DNA of 50,526 bases from Bacteroidales bacterium. GTDB lineage: Bacteria; Bacteroidota; Bacteroidia; Bacteroidales; Muribaculaceae. Below, in pieces: positions 7,501 through 16,767 of this stretch. The stretch's first letter is position 1; each line of letters opens with the position of its first letter. The translations under genes were made by a program, and so were the position numbers. Under the pieces are notes generated by a model. That model searched no databases and was not told the DNA's origin. It saw only the letters and a program-made list of their open reading frames with translations. The DNA lies in contig CAAGJW010000055.1 in NCBI GenBank assembly GCA_900770215.1, positions 1 through 50,526 on the forward strand. Reading direction: 5' to 3'.

Positions 7501-9457
7501 CTAATTTTATAGCATGTTTCATGTTATCGGCAAATTTGATTTTGATGACATTTTTTCCCGAAGCAATATGAAGACCGCTAATTGTATTGTCATGAATAAC
7601 TGCTTCTGGCTTGCATTCCTTGATTTTCAGTTTTTCATCAGACTGCTCTCCTCCAACCAGTAAATCAATCCTCCCATTATTAAATTCAAAATCAGAGTGC
7701 AAGATGAGATAATGAACGATTTCATTATTTTCCATTTGTGCAAATGATCGGTATCTAACAGGAACTTCAGTAAGAAATGAACCCTCTATTCCTCCTTCAA
7801 GAGAGCTAAAGCGTCCATTGATGTTTTGGTTTCCAGCACCCCCTCCGCCTTTTTCCTTTCTGCGGCGAGTGCCATGACCACCTAAATTCACGCCATTTGG
7901 ATTATTAGCCTGTGGAGAGGTGTTTGGGCTTTCAATCAAAACTTTTCCCTGAGCTACATCTGACTCCAAAGAGTTTATGGCCATATTAGAGATTTCGGTG
8001 GTTAGCCCGTTACCATTCTCATCTGTCTGGTCGGTATCTTCTCCCACGATAGACTCACTATTCTCATTATCTTCATCTATGTCCATAGGTATGTATAGAA
8101 ACTCATCGAGGCCTAAAATCTCCTGAACTGTATCTTTTTTCTTGGAGAACAATTCCTCTATTGAATCTTTTATAAAGGTTTCTAACTCTTTACTCGCTTC
8201 TTGCCCATCAGGAACGATTTTCCCATTGCGGCGCCAATTGCCTGTCTTCCACTCATTATGTGCAGGGTTTTCCATTCTGCGCAAAATATTATTACCAAAT
8301 TTGTTTGAACACACGAAAACGCCGTAGAAGCCATTTGAAGTCTGTGTTTTTTGGGATTTAACAAGCATAAGAGGCCTTCTCATATATAGAATCTTGTCAG
8401 TAGCTTGCTTATCCTTTATTGCGTATAATTGCACTTTTCCCAGTTTGTTTAAATTCTTTTCAATGAGAATATGTTTATTATCCTGATTTGCATGCATTAC
8501 AGCTTCAAGATATGGCCTCGGGTTATAATTCCTCTCCCGTTTTGCAGTATCTTCACGTGTTGGAAAATACTTTCCCATCACCTCCTGGAGATTATCACCA
8601 CGTAACTCCTCATCTCCCACTTTTACAACTAAATGTTTTCGATATATTGCAAGCCAAAAGTTGCGAAGCACCGCCTCGGTCATTTCGGTAAAGACCTTCT
8701 GTTCATCATTTTCCTGCACGCCAAGTATATAAATGTCGGTACCTGGCTCATTTCTTTTGCGAAATCGTAAAGGAACTTCATTTGGGTTACTAATGGGGTT
8801 ACCATTGTTGTTATCGTAATAACCCATTGCGACATACTTTTTGCTTCCTGAGGAACTCAGTGTGTGAGTGCATAGCGAGGATGCTCCTTCAAAAAATTTC
8901 CTCCCGTCTTTTGTTTGGGTATAAACAAAGATTGTCCTTATGGGAGATATATAAAAATAGGCTGCTTTACCATATCCATAAGACCCGCCTGCTTCAAAAT
9001 TGGCTTTAGCAGAGACACCGCCCGCCCTTACAAAAGCATAGAAAGGCGAGTCGGTCTTTCCTTTGTCATAATCCATTCCGACAGTATTGTAGTCAGAAAT
9101 TTTAATGTAACGTATTTTCTCGCCATAGCCCAATGACTGAAAATAGTCAAGCATTGGTGTGTAGTTTTCCTTAGCATTGTCGTTAGTTTCAAAATAATCC
9201 AAACAGCCTCTGATGTGATCTTGAAGCTTGTAAAAGTTGGGATAGTTAATTGCATTTATACTCCCCCAAGAGAATTCAACACGAACGGGAAGGCTTTCGT
9301 CCAATGGGACATCTAGCGAATTTTGAATAGATTCTCTTACTAAAGATGCATAAGGCATTTTCTTGAAGTTTTCTTGCATTGGGTCATTAGGCCCATCCTC
9401 GCGTCCTCCGCTTTGTGTAGCAAAATGCCATTCGCAATTTTGTTCTGCATTCCCCAT
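7481..9457 (-). CDS. GHKL/HATPase-domain protein, MORC/MutL-like
   Basis: A 658-residue protein whose N-terminal third carries the GHKL ATP-binding motifs: N box with Glu42 and Asn46 (LVRESIQNSLDV), G1 box ISDYNTVGMD (Asp122, Gly127) and the G2 lid GGSYGYGK (157-164). A transducer-like region follows, then an acidic linker, a Gly/Arg/Lys-rich stretch (near residues 525-545) and a beta-rich C-terminal domain. Stand-alone GHKL ATPases of this MutL/MORC type are known in operons linked to restriction and phage defence. Here no Z1 domain, methylase or nuclease accompanies it. It heads a coupled three-gene AT-rich operon. No clean promoter was found in the short gap before it, so it may depend on transcription from the upstream gene. 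Confidence 0.85.
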   Translation of the reverse strand: MGNAEQNCEWHFATQSGGREDGPNDPMQENFKKMPYASLVRESIQNSLDVPLDESLPVRVEFSWGSINAINYPNFYKLQDHIRGCLDYFETNDNAKENYTPMLDYFQSLGYGEKIRYIKISDYNTVGMDYDKGKTDSPFYAFVRAGGVSAKANFEAGGSYGYGKAAYFYISPIRTIFVYTQTKDGRKFFEGASSLCTHTLSSSGSKKYVAMGYYDNNNGNPISNPNEVPLRFRKRNEPGTDIYILGVQENDEQKVFTEMTEAVLRNFWLAIYRKHLVVKVGDEELRGDNLQEVMGKYFPTREDTAKRERNYNPRPYLEAVMHANQDNKHILIEKNLNKLGKVQLYAIKDKQATDKILYMRRPLMLVKSQKTQTSNGFYGVFVCSNKFGNNILRRMENPAHNEWKTGNWRRNGKIVPDGQEASKELETFIKDSIEELFSKKKDTVQEILGLDEFLYIPMDIDEDNENSESIVGEDTDQTDENGNGLTTEISNMAINSLESDVAQGKVLIESPNTSPQANNPNGVNLGGHGTRRRKEKGGGGAGNQNINGRFSSLEGGIEGSFLTEVPVRYRSFAQMENNEIVHYLILHSDFEFNNGRIDLLVGGEQSDEKLKIKECKPEAVIHDNTISGLHIASGKNVIKIKFADNMKHAIKLDAYEIK

Positions 9458-9511
9458 TTAGCTTATTTTTTATCAGATTTATAAAAATATCTTTCTTTGT
9501 ATATGGCGCCA

Positions 9512-10075
9512 TTACAGGTCGTCCATTTTCTTGGCGTCGTTGGCAAGGGTGCCGGCGTTGTCCTCGTAGTCGATGTGGATGTATCGCTCTGACATAAAAG
9601 AATATTCCGGCTTAGTGATATAGACACCAATGACCCCTTTGGGATAGGTGCCGGAATTGTCACTCACCAGTATGATTGTAGACTCGTGGCCTTCTTGCTC
9701 GCCGGTTTGAATGATCTCGTCGGCATACTTTGTTTTCAGTAGGTCTACAATGCTATTATACTTCTGCTCGGCGATTGGCTCCTCGAAGGTCAGTACTGCC
9801 TTGGCACGATACACTGTTTTGCTGTCCTCATTGTAGTAGACGTAGATGTCTGCATTTTCACCGGCAAAGCGGCCATTAAAGGCACGGCTACCTACAGGAG
9901 AGATTCGGCTGACTTGTCTGTCGAGGGTGCAACCTTTTTTGATGAGCTTGGCTTGAAACGATGTGATGCTGCCTGTGAGGGGAATGCCCATAAAGGTGAG
10001 GTGCTCTTTGCCGCTTTGTGCTGCGGCTGTCATGGCCAGGAGCATGCAGGCAAGTAATAGTATTGTTTTTTTCAT
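9512..10075 (-). CDS. hypothetical secreted protein
   Basis: A 187-residue protein with a signal peptide (MKKTILLLACMLLAMTAAAQ) and a domain beginning LTFMGIPLTGSITSFQAKLIKKGCT. The motif in which a small number of residues precede a G-x-x-F helix is common in secreted Bacteroidales proteins of unknown function. The ATG at 10075 is chosen because the signal peptide starts there and a promoter lies just upstream; longer readings of the frame lack sense. Host-like base composition. It ends 55 bases before the AT-rich GHKL operon on the same strand, so that operon may have inserted behind it. Confidence 0.8.
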   Translation of the reverse strand: MKKTILLLACMLLAMTAAAQSGKEHLTFMGIPLTGSITSFQAKLIKKGCTLDRQVSRISPVGSRAFNGRFAGENADIYVYYNEDSKTVYRAKAVLTFEEPIAEQKYNSIVDLLKTKYADEIIQTGEQEGHESTIILVSDNSGTYPKGVIGVYITKPEYSFMSERYIHIDYEDNAGTLANDAKKMDDL

Positions 10076-10102
10076 AATCTTGAAGGTTGTGGTTGTACTA
10101 TG

Positions 10103-10134
10103 CAAATTTAGTGAAAAAGTATTGAAGTCCCAAA
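10103..10134 (-). promoter_or_regulatory. promoter of the secreted protein gene
   Basis: On the minus strand TTTG (10134-10131), 20 bases, then TAAATTTG (10110-10103). Predicted start about 24 bases before the ATG. Confidence 0.7.
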
Positions 10135-10238
10135 TCGCATAGCTCGAAAGAAGTGCAACAGTGTCAGCATTTGTGCATTTCTGCATCCAGGGGGGAAAAT
10201 AATTGGCGGTAGCGATGCGCCATGTGGCTATTTTGTCG

Positions 10239-10246
10239 TACCTTTG
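10239..10246 (+). promoter_or_regulatory. -7 box of gpmI
   Basis: TACCTTTG, placing transcription start near 10250 and giving a leader of about 55 bases before the gpmI ATG. The -33 element is weak. Confidence 0.6.
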
Positions 10247-10304
10247 CACCATCGAAAACGTAGAGAAATAGATTATAAAAATATAAAGCAACATTATCAC
10301 AATT

Positions 10305-11822
10305 ATGGGAAAGAAAGCATTATTAATGATCCTGGATGGTTGGGGCATTGGCCCGCACGACAAGAGCAATGCCATATGGAGCACCCCCACACCCTACTGG
10401 GATAGCCTATTGAAAGAATATCCCAACAGTCAACTCAAGGCCTGCGGTGAAGACGTGGGCTTGCCCGACGGTCAGATGGGAAACAGTGAGGTAGGCCACC
10501 TCAATATAGGCGGCGGCCGCGTTGTGTACCAAGACCTTGTGAAAATCAACAAGGCGATTGCCGACGGCTCGATATTGAAAAACAAAGAGATTGTTTCGGC
10601 CTATAGCTATGCTCAAAAGACTGGCAAGGGCTTGCACATCATGGGTCTCACCTCGACAGGAGGCGTGCACAGCTCGCTCGACCATCTGTTTGCTCTGTGC
10701 GACATCGCCAAGGAATACGGGCTCAAAAACGTGTATCTGCACTGCTTCATGGACGGCCGCGACACCGACCCCGAGAGCGGCAAGGGCTTCATCAAGGATG
10801 TGGAAGAGCACTGCGCCCAGAGTGCAGGCGTTGTGGCCACTATCACAGGCCGCTACTATGCTATGGACCGCGACAAGCGCTGGAACCGCATCAAGCTCGC
10901 CTACGACCAGCTGGTGAACGGTGTGGGCAAGCAGAGCGACAACATGCAGCGCGCCATGCAGGAAAGCTACGACGAGGGTGTGACCGATGAGTTTATCAAG
11001 CCCATCGTCAACAGCACTGTCGATGGCCGCATCAAGGAGGGCGACGTGATCATCTTCTTCAATTACCGCAACGACCGCGCCAAGGAGATTACTACCGTGC
11101 TCACCCAGCAAGACATGCCCGAGGAAGGCATGCACACCATCAAAGACTTGCAGTATTACTGCATGACTCCTTACGACCCCACATTCAAAAATGTGCATGT
11201 GATCTTTGAAAAGGAAAATGTGAAAGACACCCTGGCCGAGTATTTGAGCTCCAAAGGCTTGAAACAGCTGCACATCGCCGAGACCGAAAAATATGCCCAC
11301 GTCACATTCTTCTTCAACGGTGGCCGTGAGGCACCATTCGAGGGCGAGGACCGCATCCTCGTGCCTTCGCCCAAAGTGGCTACCTACGACCTGAAACCCG
11401 AGATGAGCGCCTATGAGGTGAAAGACAAGCTCGTGGCTGCCATTGCCACCGAGAAATATGATTTCATTGTCGTCAACTATGCCAACGGCGACATGGTGGG
11501 TCACACGGGCGTCTACGCTGCAATACAGAAGGCTGTGGTGGCTATCGACGACTGCGTGAAACAGACTGTCGAGGCCGCCAAGGCTGCTGGCTATGAGGTC
11601 ATCATCATTGCCGACCACGGCAATGCCGATCATGCCATCAATGCCGATGGCACTCCCAACACGGCCCACTCGCTCAACCCTGTGCCTTTTGTTTACATCA
11701 GCAACAACCACAATGCCAGCGTAGAGAGCGGTCGCCTGGCCGATGTGGCTCCTTCGATCTTGAAGATCATGGGGCTTCCTCAGCCTGCCGACATGACTGG
11801 CAAGTGCTTGATTGTGGATTAA
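10305..11822 (+). CDS. gpmI: 2,3-bisphosphoglycerate-independent phosphoglycerate mutase
   Basis: A 505-residue protein, the usual length for cofactor-independent phosphoglycerate mutase, which interconverts 3- and 2-phosphoglycerate in glycolysis. It shows the N-terminal metal site LDGWG (Asp11), the nucleophile Ser61 in GNSEVGH, HCFMDGRDTDP in the transferase domain, and the C-terminal metal ligands ADHGNAD. It is cytosolic and manganese dependent in characterised relatives. It is monocistronic, with its own promoter and a strong terminator directly after the stop codon. Confidence 0.97.
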   Translation: MGKKALLMILDGWGIGPHDKSNAIWSTPTPYWDSLLKEYPNSQLKACGEDVGLPDGQMGNSEVGHLNIGGGRVVYQDLVKINKAIADGSILKNKEIVSAYSYAQKTGKGLHIMGLTSTGGVHSSLDHLFALCDIAKEYGLKNVYLHCFMDGRDTDPESGKGFIKDVEEHCAQSAGVVATITGRYYAMDRDKRWNRIKLAYDQLVNGVGKQSDNMQRAMQESYDEGVTDEFIKPIVNSTVDGRIKEGDVIIFFNYRNDRAKEITTVLTQQDMPEEGMHTIKDLQYYCMTPYDPTFKNVHVIFEKENVKDTLAEYLSSKGLKQLHIAETEKYAHVTFFFNGGREAPFEGEDRILVPSPKVATYDLKPEMSAYEVKDKLVAAIATEKYDFIVVNYANGDMVGHTGVYAAIQKAVVAIDDCVKQTVEAAKAAGYEVIIIADHGNADHAINADGTPNTAHSLNPVPFVYISNNHNASVESGRLADVAPSILKIMGLPQPADMTGKCLIVD

Positions 11823-11852
11823 TTGATCTATTTCATATACTCGTTTTTCGCT

Positions 11853-11886
11853 ACGGCTTCGCGTATTGGCTACGCGGAGCCGTTTT
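11853..11886 (+). terminator. terminator of gpmI
   Basis: Stem ACGGCTTCGCG (11853-11863) pairs with CGCGGAGCCGT (11873-11883), followed by a short T run. It lies 30 bases after the gpmI stop. Confidence 0.75.
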
Positions 11887-12067
11887 CTGTTATCCTTGCC
11901 AGCGGCTCGGCCTGTTTTGTATCTATACACGCTTCTGCAACTTTCGAAACGACACAACTGGCTACAAGTGTATTGTACCTAAAGGTAAATGTGTGGTGCA
12001 ATTTTCGCTTTTTGTTGATTATTTTATGTGTTTAGCGATTTGCTAATTGCTAAATGAAACTTTGTTT
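11887..12067. other. gene-free stretch between gpmI and the 923-aa protein gene
   Basis: The 416-base gap between the two genes holds the gpmI terminator and the promoter of the next gene. In this middle part I see no coding potential, repeat or strong hairpin. Confidence 0.5.
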
Positions 12068-12097
12068 TTGTTGTTATGTAAAAAATCATTATTTTTG
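12068..12097 (+). promoter_or_regulatory. promoter of the 923-aa secreted protein gene
   Basis: TTG repeats at 12068-12073 and TATTTTTG at 12090-12097, spacing 16-19 depending on the TTG chosen. Predicted leader about 138 bases, long for this window. Confidence 0.6.
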
Positions 12098-12238
12098 TAC
12101 TCGGAATGACTAAAAGCTATTCCTTATATCATATTTGCCGATTAAACAACCTAAAGCTCAATCAATTCAAACTGGCAGTTGAGAGGCCAAATCAATTATT
12201 GCAATTTGACATATTGGGCTGATAAAACATTACTTAGT

Positions 12239-15010
12239 ATGAATAAGTCACTTTTTATTGGCGTTGCTTTATGCCTCATGGGCTTTGTTATAAAAGCCAA
12301 TGCCACCAACTTTAATTATGCCGACGAGAAATACCGGTTCACCTGGACCGACTCTACTGGCGTCGAGCACAGCAATCTGCTCACCGACAAGGCAACCGAC
12401 CCCGACCACATCCTGGCCCTCATAGCCAAAGTGTACGCTACCCCCGAGATACCGGGCACGATATACAGCGACGAGATCAATAAAACAGGTTACATCAATT
12501 ACGACTTGCATGCTTCGCAATCGGATAACACGGCGTCGTCAACCCCGACAAAGTATTTGGACTGGTTGAAGAGCTACGACAAGCCCATCCAGTCGCCAAG
12601 CGAGAATGGAAAGACGGTGCTCTTTGTGGAGATCAAGCCCACGTTTCACGCCAAGGGGGGCAAGTGGCAAGGCGTCGATATCAAATCCAACCGCGACTTT
12701 GTGAAATATTGCTACAAGTCGGTGCAGCTGCTCTCGTCCTACATGCGTGTGAACGACGCCGACAACCCCGGCTACATGTTCACCGTCGACAATATCACAA
12801 CCAATCGCTTCTTTTTCATCTCCAAGGGCCGCAACCGAACCGATGCTGGCAACTACCCCTTGTGGACGAGTTTTGAGCAAATCAGCCCCACGAGTGGCTC
12901 GGGCGCCAAGGTCACGACCGATTTGGCCGACAAGTTGAAGAATGGTGAAATCTACAAAGCTATACACTCATGCGGCTCGGTGCCTATCATAGAACAGGGA
13001 CACGAGTTCACCATCACTGGCAATGGCGAATTGAATGCCTTCTCCAACCTCACGTTCTACTTGACCGACAAGAGACTGTGGCACGACGCTTATCACCAAA
13101 CTTCGAACTACGATCCACAATACGCTCCCCGCACGTTTCTCTACATGTGCACCCTCGATGCCGAGGTGAAGCCCAGCGAGAACCGCGATGGCTACTTCAC
13201 TATCAACCTGAAGTGGGACACCAACTTCAACACCACGAAGATAGGTGCCCAGGCCCAGGAACAATACTATGTGTATGTCGTGAACGACGACGGCACCTAC
13301 ACCCTGCTGCACGAGAGTGATGCCACCATGGAGACTCCCACACAGTCGAAGACCCACACCTACGAGGTGCCGCAAGAGTCCGACTCGCGTGTCATTCGTT
13401 ACATCGTGGCGGCCAACCCCATTGAGAAAAGCGGTGACGATGTGAATGCATCTACTATCTTCATCTATTCCAACGTCGACCAGGTGCAGATACCAGGCAA
13501 GCAAGCTTTCTTCACCCAGGCATCGGAATATCGCAGTCGTTTCGACATCACGGGCCAGCTCAATGTGTACAAAAACACGATTTCGATCAAACCCAACACT
13601 CAAGGCGACTATGAGAAAATCGAGACCACACAAGCCTACTCGATGATGCGCAAGTACACCGATGCCGCTGGCAATGCACAAGAAGTGGCCGTAGCCACCC
13701 TCAAGTTTCATAAGGCTGAGAATGGCACCTACAGCTACGCACTCAAGTATAATGCCGATGCTCAAAACACCGATGTGAAATATGACGACAACGCGCCATC
13801 TACAAGTGAAGACATAACTGGCACCTTGACTTCAAATGACGGCGTCATCTATTTCTACGACTACTTCAACACGAGCACCGCAAGCAACGACCAGCCAAGC
13901 CAGTACAATTATGTGCTCGAGCTGAATGGAGTGCAGACGAGCAACGGTGGCACGGTACCCGTCTACAAGACCACAGTGTCAAGCCACTTGGTGAGTGTGA
14001 CCAGCGACCAAGTAGCGAGCGATAGCAACCGGGAGCTCGACGCGACCGATGGCGGCCTGGCTGTAGAATTCCTTGGATATATCGATGTCGACCACAATAT
14101 CAAGCGTTTCGACGTGTATCGCCTCGATAGTGAACCAGTGATAGTGGGCAACGCCCAGTGCGAGAATGGCTACATCACCCTCATCAAGGGTGACCGGCAA
14201 ATTGGCGAGCGCCAGCAGCCAGGCACCGAGGGCTACACATTCTCGCTGCCCGACGAGTTGAGCAGCAGCCCGTCGACCCCTGCAAGTTATGTGCCGGCCA
14301 TTGCTACAAGCGTAACTTTCGCTGGTGAGACAGTAACCAACACCTACGGCTGCTCGCGCACGGCTGTCGATGCTCCAAATCTGGAATTAAAGGTCGACAA
14401 TCTTCTTGTTTCGGCCCACAAATGGGTTGACGGCGATGGTAACAAGCGCCGTGGTTATGGAGCCACAATTCACCTCACACCTGCACTGCCTGCTACTACA
14501 GCACCTTACGCCTATTACTACCGCGTGTGGCGCTCGACCCACAACGGCGAGACACTGCTCAACAGCCAGCCGAGCAGCAGCAATGCAGGCTGGGAAAACG
14601 ATTACGAAGACATCAAGCGTTTCTATCCAAGCAATGCCGAAATTCAGGTGAAAGACGTGTATGTTGACAACATGCCCAGCTCCAATGAGGCAGAGATAGT
14701 GACTTACATTGCCCGTCTCTACAGCACCAACCAAGCCCAATCTCAATCCTCGGCACCACGCAAGGCAACTGCGGCAAGCGACGCTGCCGTCGAGCACTAC
14801 TACATCACCGAGAAGCGCATCGATGTGGACTATAGCAGTCCAGATGTGGCAACTGGCATCGACGGCTTGACCACCGTGCAAGCCACTCCGGTGAGCGTGG
14901 TCTACTACAACGTGATGGGTCAGGCCTCGGCCCAGCCCCACACGGGCATGAATGTGGTGGTTACCACCCTGAGCGACGGCACCCGCCTCACCACCAAGCT
15001 GATGAAATAA
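12239..15010 (+). CDS. large secreted protein with C-terminal sorting-like domain
   Basis: A 923-residue protein with a signal peptide (MNKSLFIGVALCLMGFVIKANA). The bulk is rich in Asp, Asn, Thr and Ser with aromatic strands, consistent with beta-sandwich repeats; no catalytic motif is seen. The C-terminus (VYYNVMGQASAQPHTGMNVVVTTLSDG...TTKLMK) has the pattern of the short C-terminal beta domain found on many Bacteroidales secreted proteins and related to type IX secretion sorting domains. The ATG at 12239 is chosen because the signal peptide begins there. It is flanked by its own promoter and terminator. I do not recognise a family for the main body; a surface or cell-envelope role is likely. 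Confidence 0.75.
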   Translation: MNKSLFIGVALCLMGFVIKANATNFNYADEKYRFTWTDSTGVEHSNLLTDKATDPDHILALIAKVYATPEIPGTIYSDEINKTGYINYDLHASQSDNTASSTPTKYLDWLKSYDKPIQSPSENGKTVLFVEIKPTFHAKGGKWQGVDIKSNRDFVKYCYKSVQLLSSYMRVNDADNPGYMFTVDNITTNRFFFISKGRNRTDAGNYPLWTSFEQISPTSGSGAKVTTDLADKLKNGEIYKAIHSCGSVPIIEQGHEFTITGNGELNAFSNLTFYLTDKRLWHDAYHQTSNYDPQYAPRTFLYMCTLDAEVKPSENRDGYFTINLKWDTNFNTTKIGAQAQEQYYVYVVNDDGTYTLLHESDATMETPTQSKTHTYEVPQESDSRVIRYIVAANPIEKSGDDVNASTIFIYSNVDQVQIPGKQAFFTQASEYRSRFDITGQLNVYKNTISIKPNTQGDYEKIETTQAYSMMRKYTDAAGNAQEVAVATLKFHKAENGTYSYALKYNADAQNTDVKYDDNAPSTSEDITGTLTSNDGVIYFYDYFNTSTASNDQPSQYNYVLELNGVQTSNGGTVPVYKTTVSSHLVSVTSDQVASDSNRELDATDGGLAVEFLGYIDVDHNIKRFDVYRLDSEPVIVGNAQCENGYITLIKGDRQIGERQQPGTEGYTFSLPDELSSSPSTPASYVPAIATSVTFAGETVTNTYGCSRTAVDAPNLELKVDNLLVSAHKWVDGDGNKRRGYGATIHLTPALPATTAPYAYYYRVWRSTHNGETLLNSQPSSSNAGWENDYEDIKRFYPSNAEIQVKDVYVDNMPSSNEAEIVTYIARLYSTNQAQSQSSAPRKATAASDAAVEHYYITEKRIDVDYSSPDVATGIDGLTTVQATPVSVVYYNVMGQASAQPHTGMNVVVTTLSDGTRLTTKLMK

Positions 15011-15031
15011 TTCGCATCTCGTGCCACCACA

Positions 15032-15070
15032 ACGGCTTCACTGGGCTATCCCCCCAATGGAGCCGTTTTC
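15032..15070 (+). terminator. terminator of the 923-aa protein gene
   Basis: Long stem: ACGGCTTCACTGGG pairs with CCCAATGGAGCCGT (ends at 15066), followed by TTTTCTTTTCTT. Confidence 0.8.
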
Positions 15071-15168
15071 TTTTCTTCCTATTGACCGCGTGTAGCCACC
15101 TGCTGGTTATTTTTATTTCTTTTACAATTTTTAAGTGTTGTTTTTCGCACTATTCATCAATTATTTGT

Positions 15169-15176
15169 TAATTTTG
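15169..15176 (+). promoter_or_regulatory. -7 box of the 5'-nucleotidase gene
   Basis: TAATTTTG, about 43 bases before the ATG; it would serve the nucleotidase and the following GH3 fusion gene. Confidence 0.55.
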
Positions 15177-15218
15177 TCAAATCTTAAGTATTTTTAAAAA
15201 CCATATTATCGACATTTT

Positions 15219-16736
15219 ATGAAGAGTCTAAAGAAAATTATCAGTGCATGCCTCATGCTGGTAGCGACGCTGCCGCTCATGCAAGCCGAGCACCTTGTGG
15301 TGCTTGCAGTCAACGACACCCACAGCCAGATCGACCCAGCTGCCGACGGCAAGGGGGGCATCTTGCGCCGCCGTGCCATCTACGATAGCGAGCGTCGTGC
15401 TCACAAGAATGTGCTTGTGGTGCATGCCGGCGATGCCGTGCAAGGCACCAACTATTTCTCGCTCTATGGCGGTGCAGTCGAGTATGCCGCTATCGACAGC
15501 TTGGGCTACGACATGATCATCATGGGCAATCACGAGCTCGACAACGGCATCGACTCTCTGGCTCACTTCTACAACCATATCAAGGCTACCAAGCTCAGTG
15601 CCAACTACGACATGAGCGCTACACCTCTCAAGGGATTTGTGCCCTACAGCGTGAGGGCCTACGGCGACAAGCGTGTGGCTTTCTTCGGCATCAATGTGAA
15701 CCCTGTGGGCATGGTTTCACAAGGACACTACAACGGGTTGCGTTTTCTCGAGCCCATGCAGGTTGCCGATGCCACGGCACGCTACCTAAAGCAGGTGCAG
15801 AAGGTGGACTATGTGGTCATGATTTCTCACATCGGCTTCGACTCGATGGAGCCCTCCGACCCCAACGACTCAATTGTGGCGGCAACGAGCCACTATATCG
15901 ATTTCATCATTGGCGGCCACTCCCACACGGTCATTGCTCCAGGCTCCAAGCAGTCGCTTGTACTTAATGCCGACGGTAAAATTGTCGTCATCGGACAAAA
16001 TGGAAGGTCGGGGAAGCTGGTAGGCGAGTACGATCTCGACCTTGAAACCGGCAAGGTGACCTATAGCCACATCGCTGTCGACAACACTTGGGACCGAGCC
16101 GCCCAGGCCTATCCGGCATTCCGGGCGTGGCTTGCCCGCTACAAGGCTGGTGTCGACTCGCTCGAGAGCAACCCTGTGGCCACTTCGGCCCGTTACATGC
16201 CCAATAGCAGCTGGGCGGCACAAAACTGGCTCTCTGATGCAGTCAATGCCATCATCCCCACACTGTACAAGGGCGATAAAAAAATAGACTTGTGCATCAT
16301 GAACAAGGGTGGCATACGTGTCGACATGCCTAAGGGCACGGTCACCGAGGGGTTGTTGCAGTCGATGTTCCCGTTCGACAACCGCTTTATGGTGATTGAG
16401 GTCACTGGCCAGGACTTGCTCGACGCCTTCAAGACGATGGCCTATCGCGGCGGCGATGCAGTGAGCCGTAGCGTGAAAGTGGTATACGACAAGAATTGCA
16501 ACATCGTCTCGGCCCGCATAGGCGGCAAGGCCGTGAAGCCCGCAGCCCGCTATGTGGTGGCCACTATCGACTTCCTCTACAATGGGGGCGACTTTATGAC
16601 CTCGCTGAAAAACGGCAAGGTGCTTTTCAAGGACGACCAGCGCTATGGAAAGCACATGCTCGACTATGTGAAGCGCCTGAGCCGGCAAGGCAAGCTCATC
16701 GATGCCGGCGATGAACCACGATTTCAACAGAAATAA
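15219..16736 (+). CDS. secreted 5'-nucleotidase / metallophosphatase (UshA-like)
   Basis: A 505-residue protein with a signal peptide (residues 1-23) and two domains. The N-terminal calcineurin-like domain has the metal motifs NDTHSQ, GDAVQG, GNHELDNG and GGHSHT. The C-terminal 5'-nucleotidase domain has MNKGGIR and MFPFDNRF plus YNGGDF. It should hydrolyse nucleotides or sugar-nucleotides in the periplasm for nucleoside salvage. In many Bacteroidetes these two domains occur as separate neighbouring genes; here they are joined. The GH3/beta-lactamase fusion gene follows after 31 bases and is probably co-transcribed. Confidence 0.93.
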   Translation: MKSLKKIISACLMLVATLPLMQAEHLVVLAVNDTHSQIDPAADGKGGILRRRAIYDSERRAHKNVLVVHAGDAVQGTNYFSLYGGAVEYAAIDSLGYDMIIMGNHELDNGIDSLAHFYNHIKATKLSANYDMSATPLKGFVPYSVRAYGDKRVAFFGINVNPVGMVSQGHYNGLRFLEPMQVADATARYLKQVQKVDYVVMISHIGFDSMEPSDPNDSIVAATSHYIDFIIGGHSHTVIAPGSKQSLVLNADGKIVVIGQNGRSGKLVGEYDLDLETGKVTYSHIAVDNTWDRAAQAYPAFRAWLARYKAGVDSLESNPVATSARYMPNSSWAAQNWLSDAVNAIIPTLYKGDKKIDLCIMNKGGIRVDMPKGTVTEGLLQSMFPFDNRFMVIEVTGQDLLDAFKTMAYRGGDAVSRSVKVVYDKNCNIVSARIGGKAVKPAARYVVATIDFLYNGGDFMTSLKNGKVLFKDDQRYGKHMLDYVKRLSRQGKLIDAGDEPRFQQK

Positions 16737-16767
16737 CTGGTAAAAAAACTTAAATACACTTTTAGTA

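Noticed and set aside
10407..11957. A 516-codon minus-strand frame opposite gpmI
   Set aside because: GpmI is unmistakable on the plus strand; the antisense frame is a composition artefact. The same holds for long frames opposite rny, the PSP1 gene and the 5'-nucleotidase gene.
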